NCBI GenBank assembly: GCA_032358165.1
Contig: JAALGY010000061.1
Span: 1,054,001-1,118,000 of the forward strand
DNA: 64,000 nt
Origin: Diplosphaera chodatii
Lineage: Eukaryota; Chlorophyta; Trebouxiophyceae; Prasiolales; Stichococcaceae
Reading direction: 5' to 3'
Below are positions 32,578 through 44,275 of the stretch, one piece after another. Each line of letters starts with the position of its first letter. Within the stretch, counting starts at the first letter, position 1. The notes below the pieces were generated by a model. The model was not told the origin of the DNA, did no database searches, and saw nothing but the letters and a program-made list of their open reading frames with translations. The position numbers were made by a program, and so were the translations under genes.

Positions 32578-35500
32578 CTAGAAGCGGCGCAGCGCCTTCG
32601 CCCGCACGTGCACAGGCCGGTCCAGCAGCAGCGAGCGGGACAGCCGCAGCGCCTTGCGCGCCGCAAGGATGTCCGTGTACTCGATGTGCACCTTGCCAGA
32701 CGGCATGCCTGCGACCGAGACGTGAATTGCTGCAAGGCATCGCTGCCATGTGTACATGAACCTCGGCAATAAACCCCCATCATGCATCATGCACACGGCC
32801 TCCATGCTGGCAGACAAGAGCCTCATGCACAGCTGTGCTCCGGAGTCGTGCCATGCACTGCTCTCATCAAGATGGGGGCTGTGGCATGCATCATGCCTGA
32901 GCTTACTGCCTCGGACGGCTCACCAGTTCTCTGGTTGCGCAGGACGGTGGCACGGACGATGCGGCCGCACACGCCGAAGTGGGCACGCAGGATGGCCGTG
33001 TGCTCCAGGGCCAGCGGGTGCACACTGGTGACCGTCACAGAGCGCAGGTCTGCCGGCCCCTGCGCCTGCACCTGCTTGCGCAAGCACCCAAGCGTCGACC
33101 AATGTGCGGCTTTGGGCTGCTCACTCGTGAAGATTCCTTTCGTGTACGAGGTTTGTCAGATAACGGTGCCCTGATCTGCCACCTGACATTGTAGTTTGGA
33201 GGTGTGATGCTGCTTTCCACGCTTGTCAGCACTCATCAAGACTGGCAACCAGGGCTGCACGAGCCAACATCCGATGTCCCAGCGTGCAGCACTGGTTGCA
33301 TGTGCAACATGCGCCATGGCAACTACCAGCTACAGAGATGCCCTGTTCGGGGTTTCCAGCAGCAGCATAGCAGGGCCTCACCACGATGCGATTGACCCGG
33401 GTGGCGCGCTCCAGCTGTGCTCCTGCCCGCAGCTGGGACAGCATGCTGGACACCTTCGCGAGCTCGGCCCGCATCGCCGTCATGTCGCTGCTGGCTGCAG
33501 CAGAGCAGGGCACCCGGGTCAGCAGGCTGGCGGCCACGCAGACATGCAGAAGGCCCCGCCGACTCGCATTGCCAAGAACGAGCCAGTGGCCAACGGTGTT
33601 AGTGCGTGGCAAGTGGCAATAAATCTTACCATCCAGGCTGCCTGGCTGCTGTAGGAGTTGCTGCTGGTGCTGCTGCTGGTTGGCAGAGGAACCCAGTCGC
33701 CTCCACACGTTGCCGTTTGCCTCTGCAGCGGACTGCGGGGCTGCCCCTGACAGGCGGTCCCATACACTGCCGGGCTGCTGCGGCTGCTGCTGCTGGTGGT
33801 GGACCGACACACCATTGGGTGTCGCAGCACTGTTGTCAAGGCGTGCGAACACAGACTGCTGTGGCTGCTGCTGCTGTTGCTGCTGGGCCTGCTGCCGCTG
33901 CTGTTGCGGCAGCCCAGCCGGCAGGGAGCGAGAGAGCGGCATCTCTGCAGCATGACCATGCCAATCAGTGCAATGACATGGCAAGCTACCATCATCGTAT
34001 ACATTCAGGCTTCCTCCAGGGCAGTCGCAAGAGCATTGCACCACAGATCCATCACATACGTGAGCACCCTCACCAGCAGGCAAGTCCGAGAGCCTGTCGA
34101 AGGCCGAGGTGTGCTGCCCGCCGCCGCCGCCGCCGCCGTCCATGGGGGCATCCACCATGTCCGGCGCTGAGCCCCGCCGCAGCTGGGCCGCGGTGCTGTC
34201 CAGGTCGTAGCGCTGCTGCGCGTGCGCCAGCTGTGACAGGGGCTGGCGCCTGCATGCACCGCTCAGGATGCCCTTTAAAGTGCAGGAACTTCAAGACACG
34301 ACGAGTGCAGCTGCGTCAGACGACCCGCGCTCATGTGTCCTGATAACATCCGCGCCTGTGACGCAGCACAGGATGCTTTGCCTGCAGCTCGCTGTGCACC
34401 TGTACTCGGGGGGCACGTCCTGCGCCTTGGCCTCGAAGTCGACTTCGGGGGGCACCAGGGAGCCTTCCCTCGCATTGCGCCGCCGCAGCCGCCTGCCATC
34501 CTCGATGCCCTCATACCAGCGCCCATGGGCATCTACAGAGCATGAAGCTCCTGAGCATGCAGATGATGAAATATGCACTCCGCTGGACTTGGGCTCAAGG
34601 TTTTGCTGCAAGGTGTCTGCCGCTCTCCCGCCGCTTTGTGGCATCCTGAAGTATCTACTGGCGTTCAGAGCTGTCAGACAGCGTGCGTCTATCTTGAGTC
34701 CTGCGCCAGCAGGCAAGTGGGTGTCTGGCTGGGTGCTGGCAGCTGCCGACCTGTGTGGCGGTGGTCCGCCGGCCCGCGCCCCCAGGCGTCCCGGCTGCGG
34801 GGCGGCGGCGACAGCGACCTGTACCGCTGCCGCTCGTGGGCATGCCTGGCATAGCCCCTGCAAAGCGTCAGGCCATCGCAGCTTCAGCAGGGGGCTGGAA
34901 GGAAATGGCGACATGCTCCTGGCCGTAGGAGCCTGCCGGCAGTTGCAGTCGGAACTGGCAGATGATGAAGGGGTGGAGCAGCCGCGCCACCTGTCATATG
35001 GGTCTGCATACGGTGGCAGCGGCCCAGGCGCCCAGCCATAGCGGTCCATGGGCGGCAGTGGCGGGTAGTCCGGCCGCCAGGCCGGATCCCAGCCGCCTGC
35101 GCGAGTGCAAGCCCGCTGTCATGGCCCTCTCGGCAGGCTTGCTGCCATGTAGACGGCTTGCGATGGCCACTGCCCGGCTGCGGCACTGCGGGACAGAACA
35201 GGCACTCACCGCCGCCCCATTGCCGGTAGCCCTCATCCGGTGCTGCACGCTCGTAGCGCGGGTGGCGTTCATAGTCGTCTGGCCTGTCGTGCCGCCTGTG
35301 CTCCCGGTGCTCGTGCCTACACAACCCGCACAGAGAAGTCCACACATGTTGTGCGAAGAGCAGGCGCTGACTACAAAGCAACAACTATTTATCTGGCGGA
35401 CACTGGGTCGCAGGCAGGGCTGACCTGTGACCGTCGTGGCGGTGCGAGCGCTCGTGGCGGTGCCGCGTGTCGTCCCTGTGCTCTCGGTCGCTGGGGCGAC

Positions 35501-36666
35501 GCTCACCACGGTGCTGTCTGTGAGGTGGCTCCTCGCGGCGGCTGCCAGCCTGGATCCACGATCGACAGCGCTCAGGCATCACTCAGCCTTACATGACATA
35601 CCGTGATGTCCTGTGCACAGCACAGCAATGATACAGCCTTGCAGGCAACACATCAGGAGCAGAGACTGAAGGACGCACCCGGTCGCGGGTCTGGCGGCGC
35701 AGGCTTTCCTGCGCCGCCGTCTGCTCCTGGGTGGCCTCCGGCTGGCGGGCGGATGCCTGCTCCTCCTCTGCGGCACCGCCCTCTGATGACTCCGCGCTCA
35801 TGCTGGCTGACAGCGACAGCTGGTTTGTCAGGCTGCATGGGTCAGCACGCAAATTTGTCAGCCGAGCCGATTTGGGCTGCTGCTTGATTGGTACCCTTGG
35901 TCAAAGGCCATGGTGGGCATGCTTCACAAGCATGTGCTCAGCAGAAACGGTGCTGAAAATCATGGGGATGCACCTGGGCGCGGCCTGTGCGGCCTTGAGT
36001 GTGGCGAGTGACCCAAGTGTCTCCTGTGTGGCATTCCCAGCGGCCGCGGCTGCATTGCCAGGTGCCGGCGCAGTGGGTGTGGCCGCTGCGGACGAGGGCG
36101 CCACGCCGGCATTGCTGGCAATCTTGAGGGCCTCCACCTTTGACGCCTCCCCCATGTGCTGGAACAGCCTGCGCGTTGCATGCCCCAACAACCTTGTCAG
36201 TGATCCACATGCAGTCCACCATGGCTCCGCTTGCGCCTTCAATGACCGGTTAGGAGCAGGTAGGAGCAGGTCGCCAGAGCGTGGTACCGACCATGTGGTG
36301 AAGGCCTGCGAGTGCTCGCCCAGGAAAGCTTCCAGGTTCTCCACGACCACCGGCTCAGTGGTGCCGTGCGCCAGCATGACCACAATGTAAAGAGGCAGCA
36401 CCTGCGGCATCGGTGCAAGTTGATAGAGGCAGAGACATGTGACTTTCCGCCATCAGGAGAGCAAGTGCACAACTGGCTCCGAGTAGCACGTGAGGGACCA
36501 TAGTCTAAACCGCGATATCGGGCAAACGCTCTGCTAACTGCTGCATGGCTGAGCTGTGTGCGCACACCTCATCATTATAGCCGGAGCCTAGGTAGTCTGC
36601 CAGCTTCCGTTTGATCGAGGCCTGCAGAGCCTTCCCCTCGGGAGAGTGCTGGTCGATCCGCTGCAT
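32578..36666 (-). CDS. RBM26/RBM27-like RNA-binding protein (PWI-like plus RRM)
   Basis: The ATG at 36664-36666 begins MQRIDQHSPEGKALQASIKR, continuing KLADYLGSGYNDE. The next exon gives LPLYIVVMLAHGTTEPVVVE and NLEAFLGEHSQAFTTW (about 36300-36400). Together these form the PWI-like N-terminal domain of RBM26/27 and the plant CCCH/RRM homologues. The middle is disordered: Ala-rich (about 36010-36180), Arg/His/Asp-rich RS-like repeats (HRDDTRHRHERSHRHDGHRS, about 35385-35510), then Gln-rich with WDRL/ARLD motifs (about 33640-33900). The C-terminal RRM is split by an intron: RSVTVTSVHPLALEHTAILR and ATVLRNQRTGEPS (about 32920-33040), then GKVHIEYTDILAARKALRLS to ALRRF and TAG at 32578. No CCCH zinc finger was found, although family members usually have one. 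RBM26/27 act in nuclear RNA surveillance and poly(A) RNA metabolism. Identity is fairly sure; many internal exon edges are not traced. Confidence 0.7.
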
Positions 36667-37525
36667 TGCTGCCCCTGGAGTTCGCCTACATGTGCCATGC
36701 AGTGGGCATGCTGCCGTGCATCAGTGAAGTCATGCAAGTCGATTCGTTTGCCCGGCTGTCGCTTGCGAAGGCTACGGCCCGATGCGATTCTCGAACCGAC
36801 AAGGTATTCTGGGCATATGACGACTGTTCAATGGCAGAAGGGTGGCAGGGCATTGCACAAGCCCATTGTAGCGGGAAGCAGTGAGGCAGTAGAAAGCGAT
36901 TTGGCACGTGCCATGATTTGCCTCAGCAACGCTCACAGACGCAGCCCCCGACGTCAGCAAGCTCACGCGCCAGGCGAATGTACAGGATATTTGCATGAGC
37001 TCTGATCCGCCGCGCATGCTTCTGCAGTCCTGTATCGACCAGCTGCATCAACCGGAGCAGGGCACTGAACCACACTTCTGACAGCAACAGCAGGGCAGCC
37101 TTTGCCTGGTATGCGCTTGCATGGTCTTCCGAACAAGGTCTGATCACCAGTAGAGTGTCAAGCGCAGCCAACAGCGCGAGGTAACCGCTGGTGCACCCTC
37201 AGTGACCTCGTGTCGAGCACACACTCAGCAGCATCGCAGTCGCGTGCCTCCCAAAGTAAGGCAACACATGGACGTGTAACTTGTATCTGCGTCCCGCTCA
37301 CACACACTGCTGCGTGTGCTCGCTGTCAGCGTCCTCCTGCTTTCAAAGTCACCTTCTGTAGAGCTCCTCTGCAGCTCTTCCACCCGGCAGACGCTGGTGC
37401 ACAGTACTGCACTTTTCAGCGCGATGCGTCTACTACGTGAGCTGTTGCGCAGGTGCTGGGAGCTACCACACGCTGCAGCAGGGCGCGCAAGCGGACCATG
37501 ATAGGTTGCTGACACGCGCGCCGCC
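36667..37525. promoter_or_regulatory. Divergent intergenic region with a possible gene fragment
   Basis: Lies between the RNA-binding protein gene (-) and the RSH2/3-type gene (+) and should hold both promoters. A minus-strand frame at 36923-37171 has an amphipathic helical look (AKAALLLLSEVWFSALLRLM and HANILYIRLARELADV) and ends at a possible TGAGCG donor, but has no clear start or family. It may be a fragment or chance. Confidence 0.3.
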
Positions 37526-40500
37526 ATGGCCTTGCACACACCAGCCTGCATGGGCAAGGCGGACGCTGCAGGCAGCCCAGCCTCATGCCCCGTGCCGAGG
37601 CTTCGCAGCGGCACCTTCGCCGGCGGCATGGGCGGCCGCATGTGGCGGCGGCCCGTGCGGCGCCAGCATGCTGCGCCCGTGCGGGCGCTGGGCAATGTGG
37701 CGATGCCGGTCGTCACCGAGGTCGCCAAGCGCGCGCTGGCGGTGTCGGCCAGCGGCTCCTTCGCCAGCAACTCTGCCGCCCAGCGTGAGTTGCACGGCGC
37801 TTTGCGCGGCATGGCTTTGGAGACTGCTGCAGTGAGGTGTCACACGCCCGGTGCTCCCGCTGTCATTGCTGCGGGGACATGTGTATGGGTTGTAGCCTGC
37901 AGTGACCAAGGTCTGCACGCTGACAGACAGACAATGCTGTCGTTGCGCTCTGCAGTGACGTACATGATGCACCACCAGACGCTCGTGTTCTTCTCGGTGC
38001 TGGGCACGCTGTCGGTGTCCGTCGGCGCGTGGTGCATCGCGCTCGCCCGCGTGTTCTGGGAGCAGTACGGCGAGAGCATCTTCTTCGCCGCCAACAGCAC
38101 ACAGGTGCATACTGCCATTGCAGACATGTGGACTGCACGATCTGGCCTGACGTCGCGTGCTGCACGCTGAATGACAATATGGGAGAGCATTGCTGCATTA
38201 CTGCTGGTGCAGCGTTATCATCGTTTCGCTCTTGCGTTCACCATCTGTTATTAGGCAGTCACCCCTTGGTGATGCAGGAGAAGCAGGTGCTGTATGGGGT
38301 GGACGTCGGCGGCAGCGTGTACCTGTCCCGCCCCGGGGTGCTGGCCGCAGCCGACTTTGCTGCGAGGGCGCATGAGGGGCAGATGCGGCGCACTGGCGAC
38401 CCGTACATCATGCACTGCATCGAGGCTGCCTGCATTGTGGAGGGCCTGCTGAGCGTGTCGGACTACAAGGAAGACGACCGACGGTGAGCGGCTAGTAGAT
38501 GTGGTGCAGTGCTATGTGTACAGTTGCTTCAGATGGCTGAATGCCCTCCACAATGCTTGCGACCCTGCGGTCCACCTCTCGCTGACCATGCCGAGAAGAC
38601 ACTGTCATGTGCATCTAGCACGACCCTCACAAAACTGCAGGTCAGAGCTAGCAGTGACGGCGGCGCTGCTGCATGACGTGGTGGATGACACCCGCGTGGA
38701 GCTTGCCGAGGTGGAGGAGGCCTTCGGGGCGGAGACAGCGGCGCTGGTGGCCACCGTCACCCGCCTCAGCCAGATGAACCAGCTCATGCGGCGCAAGGCG
38801 CGCAAGGCCCGCGAGCGGGTGGGGCCCCTGCCTCTGGGCTCGCTGCTCGGACGTCGGAACCCACGAGTCTGCATAGCCAGTGGCCGCATGGCTGCGTCAT
38901 GCCCTAGGTCATGCCCTAAACCCTGTTGAGACTTACACCACGGCCTGTTGCTGTTTGCCCAGGGCTCTTTTGGCCCATCCGCTGCACATACCTGGCTGCT
39001 GCAGTTGGATTTTGCCACTCAGCACGAGCATCCGGTGCAGGGCGAGAGCAGCGTGGTGGATGACAAGCCCAGCTGCGAGGAGGAGAGCGAGCTGCGCAAC
39101 ATGATCCTTGCAATGGTGGACGAGCCGCTGGCGATCCTCATCAAGCTAGCCGACCGCCTGCACAACATGCGCACGGTGACAGCAGTTCCTCACCATCAGC
39201 ACCACACGTGGCTCCACTCGCACCAGCCTGCCTCCCACGATCGTCTTACATGCTGCTGCAGCCTGCCGCCGAGTGTGATCACGTCCCCATGGACCGCAGG
39301 TGTATGCGCTCACGCCCGTCAAGGCGCAGGCTGTGGCGCTGGAGACGCAGCGGGTGTGGTGCAGTCTGGCGGAGCGCCTTGGCATGTTCGCCATCAAGGT
39401 GCGGTGGCGGTCATGCCCTGCGCACTTGGACACTGCGGATGGTCTGATTCCTTTGGAGCTGCGTCTAAACACTGGAGGTTAGCTGTAAGATACTGGCATT
39501 CTGTCAGCTGCGGGGGAAAGACGGAAGAGCTGACTATCATGAGAGTGTCTGCTCTGCAGTCGGAGCTGGAGGACCTGTGCTTTGCGGTGCTGCAGCCCAC
39601 GCGCTTCAGGCAGCTGCGGCATGAACTGGACGTGCTCTGGGGCACGGGCGCCAAGTCGGCTAAAGCGCGCCGCCGCAGCAGCAGCCGCGCCGGTGGCAGC
39701 AGCGGCGGCAGCACCAGCACCAGCACAGAGGACAGCAGCGGCAGCGGCAGCGATGCTGAAACCAGCAGCTCGGGCGGCGCCCTACCGTCCAGCAGCAGCA
39801 GCAGCGGCGGCGGCGTCGCCATGGGGACCCCTGGCACCGTCAACCCCGACAAACGAGAGGGCATACTGGCTGCCCCTCGGCGGCTGCTGGGGCGGGCAGT
39901 CACACGCGAGCGCAGCAAATGGGTGCGTTCACTGCTGTTTCTCTGTGCTGGTCACAGCTGCGACCGCACCAATGCATTGGCTTCCCAGGTCTGAGACCAG
40001 ATGCCTTGGCCTCGTGGCACTCCCACACCCAAATGATTTCTCCTATTGACTGCACCCCCTCTTCATGCAGCCCAACAACCCTTTGCACCTCGAGGAGACG
40101 GGCGTGCAGGCGTCCACGTCCGCCATCCTCACGAAGCATCAGGAGGACGTGCTCGCCATGGCAGTGCCTTCTGATGACGACGAGGCGGGCACTCCTGCAG
40201 ACACTGCGGCCCGCAGCAGCAGCAGCGGTGCACGGCCTGCAAAGTACACGCGGCTATCCAGGGAGCAGAAGCAGGTGGGCGGATGCCAGACCAACCACCC
40301 AGGCACATGTACGTGCTGATGTGCAAGACTTGGACGCTGTACTTGCATGCAAACGCAGAGCATTCTCTGGTGCTGCTGCAGATGAAGCAGCTCATAGAGT
40401 TCGTGCAGCCGTTCGACCAGCTGGCTTTCAAGTCCCACGGCCGCGTCGCGCTGTCCGGCGCCCAGCGACGGGGCCTCGACACCATCGACCGCTGCGGGCG

Positions 40501-43500
40501 GCAGCTGCTGCAGGAGCTGCAGCTGAATGGCTGCGCCTCGGGGCTGGACATCAATGTGCAGGCATGTCCAGCAGCAACACTGCTTGACAGCGTCTTCCAG
40601 GCTATGTATGGCGCATCACCCAGTGTCCTGCCAGCATTGCTTTGCGTATCAATGCCCAGTGGCTCGCCGCACTGCAGGGACGCTTGAAGAGCCTGTACAG
40701 CATACACAAGAAGATGCAGCGCAAGAACGTGGGACTGGAGGAGATCTATGATGCACGCGCTCTTCGAGTCGTCATTGATGATGGTGGCGACCGCCAAAAC
40801 GAGGAGGCCATCACAGCTTGCTACCAGGTCTGCCTCCAGCAGCTGCGCTGTTACACTGAATGTGAAGGTCGCTGTAGGGCTGTCACATGGGTTTGCTTTG
40901 GCGGTCATTGGAGTTGGCTCATGCTCGTTCCCTGCCATGCCGCAGGTCCAGTCGGCAGCCACGCGCCTTTGGAAACGCATCGCTGGCGAGCAGGACGATT
41001 ACATTGCCAATCCCAAGGTGCGTTCGTCTGCTGCTACAGCAGCGCCCTTCCAATCGGCTGTCGGACACTGTCGTGGGCAGTCAGAGACCGTGAACCATAG
41101 CATGCTGCTCCTTCCCTCAAGCCCAGCCACCTCCACTGCTGAAAACGCTTGAATATTTGCACAGGGCTCAAACAAGTACCAGAGCCTGCACATGGCGGTG
41201 CTTGGGCCCGGCCGCGTGCCGATGGAGATCCAGCTGCGCACCTCATCCATGCATGCTGATGCAGGTGTGCGCAGTTGGTTTCGGCACCCATATAATCAGC
41301 AACACAGGCAGTAGCTGGAGCCACCACGTTGTTGCACCCAAGTGGCTGCAACGTGAGCATCAAACTCACTGCTTGCAGAGTATGGCGCGGCAGCGCACTA
41401 CATGTACAAGGAGGCAGGCCCAGCCGCAGACGCGCAGAGTACAACAGCCAGGGTGAGTGCTGTGCATATATCGTGCTGCAGCTAGTGCCTCATGCATCTT
41501 GCACCAGCAACCTTTTGTGTCAGCACCCGCCTGGAGCCGGGCAGCAAAGGCGGACAAGTGTCGCAAGCTGATGGCAACTGGGTCATGCCCACGCCGTCCA
41601 TCCGTGGCCGCAGGTGGGGCAGCCGGTGCTGCGGGTGGGGCAGGGCGGGGCGCTGCTGGACGGAGTGATCATCGGTGTGGAGCGGGAGGGCGCGGCGCTG
41701 CTGGTGGCCATCGCCCTCCGCGGCCGCCTGGCCGGCGTCTCCAACGGCGCCCGCAGCGCCGCCAACTCGTACCGGTGCGCTCGCCACTGCCTGCCTGTCA
41801 GTGGGTGCAAGATGCCAACTTCAGCGCATGTGGCAACCCCGTCCCTGCGCGGGGTCCTCCTGAGTCGAGTTCTCGGGGTGATGGTACTCACCTGTCCGAC
41901 CTGCCCAGGTGCATTGGCAGAGCGAGTGCTGCAAGGGCAGGTGTCCTTGCAGTCCGTCCCACACGAACCTGATGGCCGCACGGTGCTGCAGGCGGCTGGC
42001 GGCGTATGTGGAGGTGAAGCTGTGGAGCGGGGCGGGGCAGGGGGACAGCAACGTGGCGGTGCAGCGGTACGTGCGGTGCCAGGACGGCAACTACCACATG
42101 CAGGACGCGTACGGCCACAACCACTCCACCTTCATCGTGCCGCTGCGGGTGGGCACTCCACGCACTCCATGTACACAGCAGGAAATGACGGGAGGCAGTG
42201 CTGCCACAGGAGTGCAGAGCAGCACATCTCAGCTCACCGTCTGCCATTCGTGTGACACTGCCGCAGAGACTTCCTTTGCTGTTTGCAGAAAGGCTTGTTG
42301 CAAAGACACTTTGGCTTTGCTCGGAGCATGTACATGCGTTGCTGCAGGAGGTGCCGGTTCTGGAGTCCCACCCTGTGCCGCTGGCGCCGCCCCCGCTGCG
42401 CCCACCGCAGGCGCTGGCGCAGGTGACCCTCGCAGCCCTGTGCGTCCGGGTTCAATTCTTCTGCAGCCATTGGCACACCTGCAGTCTTGAATGCTTCGTG
42501 GCCAGCTTCATCCTTATCATCTCCTGTACGAGTTTCGCACAAGACAGGGTTCCTATCGTTCTCACACTGCTCCTTGGGGTGGACTTGCTTCCTCGAAGGG
42601 TGCAGCAGTGTCCTGGCAGCCCATCTGTAACAGTGCAGCCAGGCGACTTGTAGACCACACAGCAACCACACCCGGCTTAAGTCACTCCTCGTGTCTGCCA
42701 GGTGCCGGAGCCGCTGCCGACGCCGGCGACGCCGCTCGCGCAGCTGGCGGGCGCCATCCCATCTGGCGGCTTAGGCGTGGCAGCTACAGGGGAGGTGCTG
42801 GACACTGTGGTCTCGGCGGCGGAGCAGAAGCGCGAGCAGGGCGAGCGGGAGCTCGCGCGCAAGGTGCCGATACAAATTGTCATCAGCTGGTGGCACCGCC
42901 GTCTCACGGCACCCGCATCTCAGCACCCATTGCCGAATGCTGAGACGTTGCCACCTCACTAGCGACACACGAGCTCGAGAGGGACGACGCTGCCTCCACT
43001 TGATGCAGACGCTGCTGCTGCGGGGTGTCCTGGAGTGGGGCCGGGAGATGGATGCGGGCGGCGAGGGCGCCCCGGTCGCCACGCTCAGCCGGGACCAGGA
43101 GGGCGAGGCGTCCAGCAACGAGGTGCGGCGGCTGCCGCGTCCCGCAGCAGATCCCGCACTCAGTCGGGAGTGTCAAGCCCAACACCCCGGACATGTGCGG
43201 AAGCTGATGCTGACGTCGGCTGGTCCCCCTCCAGGTGGTGGTGCTGATGTGGCCGCCAGGCGAGTTCAAGCGGCTGCCGCGCGGGACGACAGCCGGCTAC
43301 GTCGTCAAGACACACGTGCGCGCCAACCGCGACAGCTTTTCGAGACGCAAGAGACTGCTCTTCTTTGGGCCTTGATGTGCCCATGCAGCACAGCAAATGA
43401 TATCGCGATGTTGACGGTTGATCCTGGCCGAAACGCAGGGGCTGCTGCAGCTGTCGGGGCGCAACCGCAGCGGCATGCTGAACGTCAACAACCGGCTGGT

Positions 43501-43567
43501 GCCCGAGAGCACAACGCTGTCCGACGGCGACCTGGTCATCATCTCCGACGAACTGCTGTCCATCTGA
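37526..43567 (+). CDS. RSH2: RSH2/3-type (p)ppGpp synthetase/hydrolase with N-terminal membrane segment
   Basis: The ATG at 37526 begins an Arg/Ser/Ala-rich transit-peptide-like leader. An unusual hydrophobic segment follows (LVFFSVLGTLSVSVGAWCIA, about 37980-38040). HD domain: FAARAHEGQMRRTGDPYIMH, ALLHDVVDDT, VTRLSQMNQLMRRKA, AILIKLADRLHNMRTV, and CSLAERLGMFAIK. A Ser/Gly-rich insert at 39640-39880 separates it from the synthetase domain: GRLKSLYSIHKKMQRKNVGL, EEIYDARALRVVI (about 40678-40780), DDYIANPK, KYQSLHMAVLGPGRVPMEIQ then LRTSSMHADA (about 41175-41263), and AAAHYMYKEA. The end holds RYVRCQDGNYHMQDAYGHN (about 42065-42120) and a degenerate TGS-like region (VVVLMWPPGEFKRLPRGTTA; TLSDGDLVIISDELLSI). 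The synthetase GRxK and hydrolase HD motifs are both intact, so both activities are expected, in the chloroplast. Family is very sure; the RSH2/3 subclass is probable. Confidence 0.88.
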
Positions 43568-43664
43568 GGAATGCTATGTGCCGCAGCAACAGAGCAAACA
43601 CTGGACGGGACAGCCTCTAAACTGGACAGACGTCAGCAGATGAAGCATTGGGTTGCAGCGTTTG

Positions 43665-43669
43665 TGTAA
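43665..43669 (+). terminator. TGTAA polyadenylation signal of the RSH2/3-type gene
   Basis: TGTAA lies 98 bases after the TGA at 43567. This is the standard green-algal poly(A) signal and also supports the chlorophyte origin. Confidence 0.55.
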
Positions 43670-44147
43670 CTATTGTGTCGCATCTGGATGACACTAGATG
43701 CGGATTGTACAACAGTGTGGGGTGTACTGTCGACACACATTCTTTCTAGGGGAAAACGTCAGCTTTTGGGGGCAGCCTTACAGCAACTTGTAGGGTCTTG
43801 TGAACGGCTTCAAATGTGTCAGGGGTGGCAGAGCGTAGGATGATGACCATGTGTTTGGCCGTTGTCAACAATCATCCTTGTGACAGAAGCGTCGGTGTTG
43901 GACGACTACGGGCGCCGCAGTCCATGAGGGCGGCCACCCAAGCCTGCGACTGCACTCAGAAAGTCTAGGTCAGCATGCGCCTTCCACCCACCTGCCATAC
44001 CCTTCCACAGTTCCACTGTCAGCATGTACATGCAATTCCATATTGACAGAGCATCGCCCCAGTGTTCATCGCATTGTCGCACGGCAGTACCCCATCCGCA
44101 AGTGTCACCTAGCGGGCACCTCTTTGCGCAGCTGGTAACCCCTTCAT

Positions 44148-44172
44148 AGCTTGGCCACGAAGTGGCCAAGCT
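44148..44172. repeat. Perfect 11-base-pair hairpin upstream of the COQ7-like gene
   Basis: AGCTTGGCCAC, loop GAA, GTGGCCAAGCT. It lies about 104 bases before the ATG at 44276, so it could be in the promoter or the transcript leader. Confidence 0.55.
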
Positions 44173-44275
44173 CTGCACAGCCATCAGCAGTGCGTACAGC
44201 CTGACACGCCACCGCAACACGGAGTCAGACTTCACACATCCTGAAGGCGCTGAGAGTAGCATTGCAGGCCCTCAG

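Larger units (their letters stand above)
43568..44275. other. Intergenic region between two + strand genes
   Basis: Holds the RSH2/3 3' untranslated region with TGTAA at 43665-43669 and the promoter/leader of the COQ7-like gene with the hairpin at 44148-44172. A minus-strand frame at 43906-44262 resembles no known protein. Confidence 0.45.

Noticed and set aside
36923..37171. Minus-strand helical-looking frame between two divergent genes
   Set aside because: No clear start, family or partner exons. Kept only as a note in the intergenic entry.
38902..38925. Telomere-like CCCTAGG...CCCTAAACCCT in an RSH2/3 intron
   Set aside because: Fewer than two exact units, surrounded by coding exons. Best seen as chance or a telobox-like motif, not a telomere.
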